From Pelagibacterales bacterium SAG-MED23 (GTDB lineage: Bacteria > Pseudomonadota > Alphaproteobacteria > Pelagibacterales > Pelagibacteraceae): a stretch of 9,611 nt of DNA. A program made the translations under genes and the position numbers. The DNA lies in NCBI GenBank assembly GCA_014653935.1, contig JACWDU010000017.1:1-9611 (forward strand). The letters run 5' to 3'. The notes beneath the pieces were generated by a model. It saw nothing but the letters and a program-made list of their open reading frames with translations, had not been told where the DNA came from and did not search any database. Below, piece by piece: positions 6,420 to 9,611 of the stretch (position 1 is its first letter; each line of letters begins with the position of its first letter).

Positions 6420-6452
6420 TGATAACTATTCGCAATGATAATGATTATCAAT
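6420..6452 (-). promoter_or_regulatory. Tandem Fur-type operator upstream of fbpA
   Basis: Positions 6436 to 6450 read TGATAATGATTATCA, a perfect 7-1-7 inverted repeat identical to the classic Fur consensus TGATAATnATTATCA. Directly beside it, 6420 to 6434 (TGATAACTATTCGCA) matches the same pattern at 11 of the 14 specified places. The two boxes are offset by 16 bases, on one side of the helix or nearly so, which allows two repressor dimers. They lie 38 to 68 bases before the fbpA ATG. A possible promoter is TTGATA (6452 to 6447), 16 bases, then AATAGT (6430 to 6425), embedded in the boxes; this part is uncertain. Iron repression of fbpA and the genes behind it is the inference. Confidence 0.75.
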
Positions 6453-6496
6453 CGCAAGTATGTCGCACCCTAAACTTTTGGTTGTGTTAAGGCTAT

Positions 6497-7387
6497 TTAG
6501 GCTTTCCAGTCGCCTATTTTGCTGAATAAGAAGTTTCTAAAAGCTTGAACCCTAGCTGTATTTTTTAATGATTGAGGATAAACGAAATGAGCCTCTGTAA
6601 TAGGTCCTTCAGATTTAGGTAGTACTTTGATAACATTGGTTGAGTTACTTACTAAATACTCGGGTAAAGCTGCAAGACCAACCCCAGATTCTACCGCTAA
6701 AAGTAGACCCATTACACTATTTACCTTCATTATTGATTTTCTTTTTTTTCCATCATGCATTCCAAGTTTTAAAGCCCAGTCTGGATTATAAACTGGAGAT
6801 GGAGCACCTTTTCCAAAGGAAATGAACTTATGTTTATTTAAATCACCAACAGTTTTGGGCATACCATGTTTTTCAAGATATTTATTAGAACCATATATAA
6901 AGTATTTAATATCAACCAGTTTTTTCTGAATATAATTGAGTTGTTTGGGTCTTCTCATAAAAATACCAATATCTGCTTGTCTTGTGCTTAAATCTAGCTC
7001 TTTATCATCGAAAACTAATTCTACCTCTATTTCTGGATTTAAACGCATAAATTCTTGAATTCTAGGTGTTAACCAGTGAGTTCCGAAACTTCTAACAGTT
7101 GTAATAGTTAATTTACCTGTTGGTTTATTTTTTTGATCCCCTAACGAGGTTTCAACTTCTTTTAATTTGCTTATGACCTCATGTGCTGTTTTAAATACAT
7201 ATTCACCATTTTCAGTGAGTGTTAAACCTCTTGCATGTCTTTCAAATAATTGAACTTTAAGATCTTGTTCTAGCGATTGGATTTGTCGACTTATAGCTGA
7301 TTGACTAAGATTCAAGTTTATTGTTGCATTAGTAAAGCTTCCAGCCTCCGCAACTGCATGAAATATTTTTAGTTTGTCCCAATCCAT
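6497..7387 (-). CDS. LysR-family transcriptional regulator
   Basis: A 296-residue LysR protein. The N-terminal winged helix-turn-helix covers about residues 4 to 63 (FHAVAEAGSFTNATINLNLSQSAISRQIQSLE, then LFERHARGLTLTENGE), and the effector-binding domain runs from about 89 to 292. The MDWDKLKIFHAVAEAGSF start is typical of a LysR group common in alphaproteobacteria. Its ATG overlaps the acuI stop by one base (TAATG), so it is probably co-translated with acuI. The ligand and targets cannot be told; control of its own unit or of acuI is a guess. I see no convincing terminator between it and the fbpA operator, so some read-through into the iron genes is possible. Confidence 0.9.
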   Translation of the reverse strand: MDWDKLKIFHAVAEAGSFTNATINLNLSQSAISRQIQSLEQDLKVQLFERHARGLTLTENGEYVFKTAHEVISKLKEVETSLGDQKNKPTGKLTITTVRSFGTHWLTPRIQEFMRLNPEIEVELVFDDKELDLSTRQADIGIFMRRPKQLNYIQKKLVDIKYFIYGSNKYLEKHGMPKTVGDLNKHKFISFGKGAPSPVYNPDWALKLGMHDGKKRKSIMKVNSVMGLLLAVESGVGLAALPEYLVSNSTNVIKVLPKSEGPITEAHFVYPQSLKNTARVQAFRNFLFSKIGDWKA

Positions 7388-8388
7388 TATTTATTTAAAT
7401 CAACTAAAACTCTTCCTGAAATTTCACCTTTTAATATTTTAGGATATGTTTCAATTAATTCTTCAAGGCTCACTGTTTGAATAGATTTTTCTAATAAATT
7501 AAAATCAATTAAATTTGCAGCTTCACTCCAAATAAATTCTCTTCTTTTGATACTGCAATTTGCAGAGTCCATTCCCCAAAGTTTAATTCCTCTAAGCATA
7601 AATGGTATTACATTTGTATTAAGTTCATTAGTGCTTGTATTACCACACACAGCTATAATTCCATTTGAATTGGTTTGAACTATTGCATTTGCTAATATTT
7701 TTCCACCTACAGTGTCTACTACACCATCCCATAAAGCTTTATCAATTAGTCGTGGGTCTTTATCAAATTCAGCTCTATTAACAACAGTTTTGGCTCCAAG
7801 AGATTTTAGATAATCCGCTTTTGAGTCTTTACCAGTAACTGCAGTAACATTATAACCCATTTTATTTAAAGCAATTACTGCAATACTTCCAACTCCACCT
7901 GTTGCTCCAGTTACCAAAACATTATTTACTTTCTCCCCTAATAAGATTTCTTCTCTAGCTTTAATTGCAAATGCACTCATCAAAGATGTAAACCCAGCAG
8001 TTCCAAGTATCATTGCTTGTTTGGTGGTTAAATTTTTTGGTTTTTTAATTAAGAAGTCTCCATTTACTTTAGCAACTTGAGAATAACCCCCATAAAAAAT
8101 TTCACCTACTCTAAATCCAGTTAAAATTATTTCATCTCCCTCTTTAAATTTTGAATTTTGGCTTTCAAGTACTGTTCCTGAAAAATCTATGCCTGGGATA
8201 TGAGGAAATTCTTTAACTAATCTCCCACCATTTTTTAAAATCATTCCATCTTTGAAATTAAGATCTGAATAATCAACTTTAATCGTTACATCACCGTGTT
8301 TTAGAAAACTTTTGTCTACTGATTTTACTTCTCTAGTAAACTCTTCACCTTTTTGATTTAAAATTAGTGCTTTAAATTGGTCTGACAC
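7387..8388 (-). CDS. acuI: Acrylyl-CoA reductase, AcuI/YhdH family (MDR superfamily)
   Basis: A 333-residue medium-chain dehydrogenase/reductase without the structural zinc region. It shows YSDLNFKDGM (40-49), PGIDFSGTV (65-73), the NADPH-binding glycine loop VTGATGGVGSIA (159-170), and WGMDSANC near 271-278, which together fit the YhdH/YhfP group. Characterised AcuI proteins reduce acrylyl-CoA to propionyl-CoA with NADPH, a detoxification step in DMSP and acrylate metabolism in marine bacteria. The start codon is GTG (8388), one base after the folE stop; the next in-frame ATG is far inside the domain, so GTG is well supported. The true substrate cannot be proved from sequence; a general quinone oxidoreductase is the alternative. 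Confidence 0.82.
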   Translation of the reverse strand: MSDQFKALILNQKGEEFTREVKSVDKSFLKHGDVTIKVDYSDLNFKDGMILKNGGRLVKEFPHIPGIDFSGTVLESQNSKFKEGDEIILTGFRVGEIFYGGYSQVAKVNGDFLIKKPKNLTTKQAMILGTAGFTSLMSAFAIKAREEILLGEKVNNVLVTGATGGVGSIAVIALNKMGYNVTAVTGKDSKADYLKSLGAKTVVNRAEFDKDPRLIDKALWDGVVDTVGGKILANAIVQTNSNGIIAVCGNTSTNELNTNVIPFMLRGIKLWGMDSANCSIKRREFIWSEAANLIDFNLLEKSIQTVSLEELIETYPKILKGEISGRVLVDLNK

Positions 8389-8389
8389 T

Positions 8390-9022
8390 TTAATCTTTTG
8401 TTATACTAATAAATCTTAAATATCTATTTTGATAACTAAGATCTTCTTTAAATTGACCTAAATAATAGTTTGTAACTGTTGAAGCTTGTTCCTTTTTAAT
8501 ACCTCTCATAGTCATACACTGATGAGTAGAATCTATTGTTACAGCTACTCCCTTTGCGTCTAAAGATTCCATTAATGTATTCGCAATTTGCATAGTAAGT
8601 CTTTCTTGTGTTTGCAATCTTTTTGAAAAAACTTCTACTACTCTAGCTAATTTACTAAGACCAACTACTCTTTCTTTTGGAATATATGCTACATGAGCTT
8701 TTCCAATAATTGGTGCCATGTGATGTTCACAATGACTTTGTACTGAGATATTTTTTTGAACAACCATATCATCATAGCCTTCAACATCACCAAAAGTTTT
8801 ATCTAAAATTTGATTAGGATCTTCTTTGTATCCTTTAAAGTACTCTTTAAAAGCTTTAACGACTCTTTTGGGAGTTTCAAGCAAACCTTCTCTTGATGGA
8901 TCTTCTCCCATCCATGTTAAAATTTTTCTAAAGGCTTCTTCAGCTTCTTTATCAGAGACTTTTTCAATTTCTTGCTCTCTATTTGATTCTTTAACTAATT
9001 TCATCGCAGTTTTTATACCCAT
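8390..9022 (-). CDS. folE: GTP cyclohydrolase I
   Basis: A 210-residue FolE (type IA). It converts GTP to 7,8-dihydroneopterin triphosphate, the first step of folate/pterin synthesis, in the cytoplasm. The core is complete: SHCEHHMAPIIGKAHVAYIP with zinc ligands Cys98 and His101 and catalytic His100, GLSKLARVVEVFSKRLQTQE, and STHQCMTMRG with His167 and the third zinc ligand Cys169. Length is normal. The start is uncertain: ATG 9022 and ATG 9004 (residue 7) both lack a clear ribosome site, and the first 20 or so residues are not conserved in the family. It heads the folE-acuI-lysR run and is divergent from hisI across 58 bases. Confidence 0.95.
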   Translation of the reverse strand: MGIKTAMKLVKESNREQEIEKVSDKEAEEAFRKILTWMGEDPSREGLLETPKRVVKAFKEYFKGYKEDPNQILDKTFGDVEGYDDMVVQKNISVQSHCEHHMAPIIGKAHVAYIPKERVVGLSKLARVVEVFSKRLQTQERLTMQIANTLMESLDAKGVAVTIDSTHQCMTMRGIKKEQASTVTNYYLGQFKEDLSYQNRYLRFISITKD

Positions 9023-9080
9023 AATTTGGTAATTTTAAAATATTTAAAATATACCCATATGTGCTACATAATCACTTATT
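9023..9080. promoter_or_regulatory. Divergent promoter region between folE and hisI
   Basis: These 58 bases must hold the start signals of both genes. They are very AT-rich with a near-palindromic TTTTAAAATATTTAAAA at 9034 to 9050. On the plus strand CATAAT (9067-9072) could be a -10 element, which would put transcription start within a base or two of the hisI ATG at 9081. No clear -35 elements can be assigned on either strand. Confidence 0.35.
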
Positions 9081-9548
9081 ATGTTCAAAAAAAGAGAAAA
9101 TGTGGTTGAAATTGAAGAAGGAAATCTTCTATCACCAAAATTTGATAATGATGGGCTAATTCCCGTTATTACTATGTGTTCTAATACTAAAGAAATTTTA
9201 ATGCATGGTTACATGAATGTTGAGGCTTTAAAAAAAACAATTGAAACTAAAGAAGCTCACTATTTTAGTCGATCAAGGAATGTTATCTGGCACAAAGGAA
9301 AGACTAGCGGCTTTACTCAAAAAGTAACTGAAATTAAGATTGATGATGACCAAGACTCTATTTGGTTGACAGTTGATATAGGGGATGGATCAAGCTGCCA
9401 TGTGGGATATCGATCTTGTTTTTACAGATCAATACCTTTAGGACCAATAGATAATGGAAGAGAAATAAAAATGGAATTTACTGAAAAAGAAAAAAAGTTT
9501 GACCCTGAAAAAGTTTACAAAGATCAACCTAATCCCACTAAAATCTAA
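9081..9548 (+). CDS. hisI: Phosphoribosyl-AMP cyclohydrolase
   Basis: A 155-residue stand-alone HisI with no HisE fusion. It opens the purine ring of phosphoribosyl-AMP in histidine synthesis, in the cytoplasm. Recognition rests on the motifs HGYMNVEAL (42-50), YFSRSRNVIWHKGKTSG (61-77) and SCHVGYRSCFYR (105-116) with zinc-type Cys106 and Cys113. The metal motif usually written DCDxD is here DDDQD (88-92), so the third expected cysteine is Asp89, and the spacing to Cys106 is one residue longer than in the E. coli enzyme. The C-terminal tail of about 20 residues is charged. No ribosome site precedes the ATG. It is followed with zero spacing by a DUF2237-like reading frame. Confidence 0.93.
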   Translation: MFKKRENVVEIEEGNLLSPKFDNDGLIPVITMCSNTKEILMHGYMNVEALKKTIETKEAHYFSRSRNVIWHKGKTSGFTQKVTEIKIDDDQDSIWLTVDIGDGSSCHVGYRSCFYRSIPLGPIDNGREIKMEFTEKEKKFDPEKVYKDQPNPTKI

Positions 9549-9611
9549 ATGAATAAAAACCAAAAAAATGTTCTAGGTGAAAATCTAGAAGAATGCTAGT
9601 TAGAACCTTTG
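9549..9611 (+). pseudogene. Start of a DUF2237-like gene with an in-frame amber codon (cut by window edge)
   Basis: The ATG at 9549 follows the hisI stop codon directly. Translation gives MNKNQKNVLGENLEEC, then TAG at 9597-9599, then LEPL to the window end in the same frame. The string NVLGxxLxxCxxxP(L/M) matches the start of DUF2237 proteins (NVLG..L..CS..P(M/L)TGF), whose function is unknown. The amber codon falls where the family usually has Ser, and the frame is intact on both sides, which points to a single substitution, a sequencing error, or a real nonsense mutation. Only 63 bases are visible, so whether the rest of the gene is intact cannot be seen. Confidence 0.5.

Noticed and set aside
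6453..6496. Terminator after the LysR gene
   Set aside because: The best stem (CCTTAA with TTTAGG on the minus strand) has a mismatch, a long loop and no U-tract.
6640..6825. Plus-strand 61-residue open frame
   Set aside because: It lies opposite the effector domain of the LysR gene; low-complexity translation and no ribosome site.
8826..9032. Plus-strand 68-residue open frame
   Set aside because: It lies opposite the N-terminal part of folE; the folE reading is clearly the real one.
9034..9050. AT-only palindrome TTTTAAAATATTTAAAA
   Set aside because: In such AT-rich DNA this is expected by chance, and no U-tract or known operator pattern goes with it.
1..9611. Mobile elements, CRISPR arrays, tRNA or rRNA genes
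   Set aside because: No repeat arrays, transposase-like proteins or structured RNA gene patterns were seen on either strand.

Overview
The window looks like chromosomal DNA from a small-genome marine alphaproteobacterium of the SAR11/Pelagibacterales type. The DNA is very AT-rich (about 30% GC by eye) and extremely compact: gene ends abut or overlap by 1 to 8 bases, and A/T-ending codons dominate. The gene set also fits: a FutA/FbpA-type ferric iron ABC transporter, an AcuI-type acrylyl-CoA reductase, and an alphaproteobacterial-style LysR protein and HisI. The assignment rests on these traits and on protein resemblance, not on a database search.

Layout. At the left edge, on the plus strand, is the 3' part of an ETHE1-type persulfide dioxygenase (metallo-beta-lactamase fold). 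Everything from 580 to 9022 lies on the minus strand. Read in the direction of transcription the order is folE, acuI and a lysR gene (nearly gapless), then a Fur-type operator, fbpA, a possible 56-residue Cys-containing small gene, a strong 16-bp hairpin plus U-tract, fbpB, fbpC, azlC, azlD, then a rhodanese gene and a secreted thioredoxin-like gene. hisI is divergent from folE at the right edge. It is followed with no gap by the start of a DUF2237-like gene that carries an in-frame amber codon.

How the genes fit together. FbpA (periplasmic), FbpB (double permease) and FbpC (ATPase) form one ferric iron importer. A perfect 7-1-7 Fur box with a second, imperfect one beside it lies just upstream of fbpA. 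The hairpin between fbpA and fbpB is expected to stop most transcripts, so that the binding protein is made in excess over the membrane parts. AzlCD, a predicted branched-chain amino acid exporter, follows fbpC after 15 bases and is probably read as part of the same transcript. The persulfide dioxygenase, the rhodanese and the periplasmic CXXC protein form a small sulfur or thiol neighbourhood, although the first is convergent with the other two. FolE (tetrahydrofolate/pterin), AcuI (acrylyl-CoA detoxification) and LysR probably form a separate transcription unit.

Most interesting points: the terminator/attenuator hairpin with strand-specific G-U pairs, the candidate small Cys gene beside the iron transporter, the thioredoxin-like protein whose cis-proline is replaced by threonine, the amber codon in the DUF2237-like start, and the Asp found where HisI usually has a zinc-ligand Cys. 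No mobile elements, CRISPR arrays, tRNA or rRNA genes were seen.
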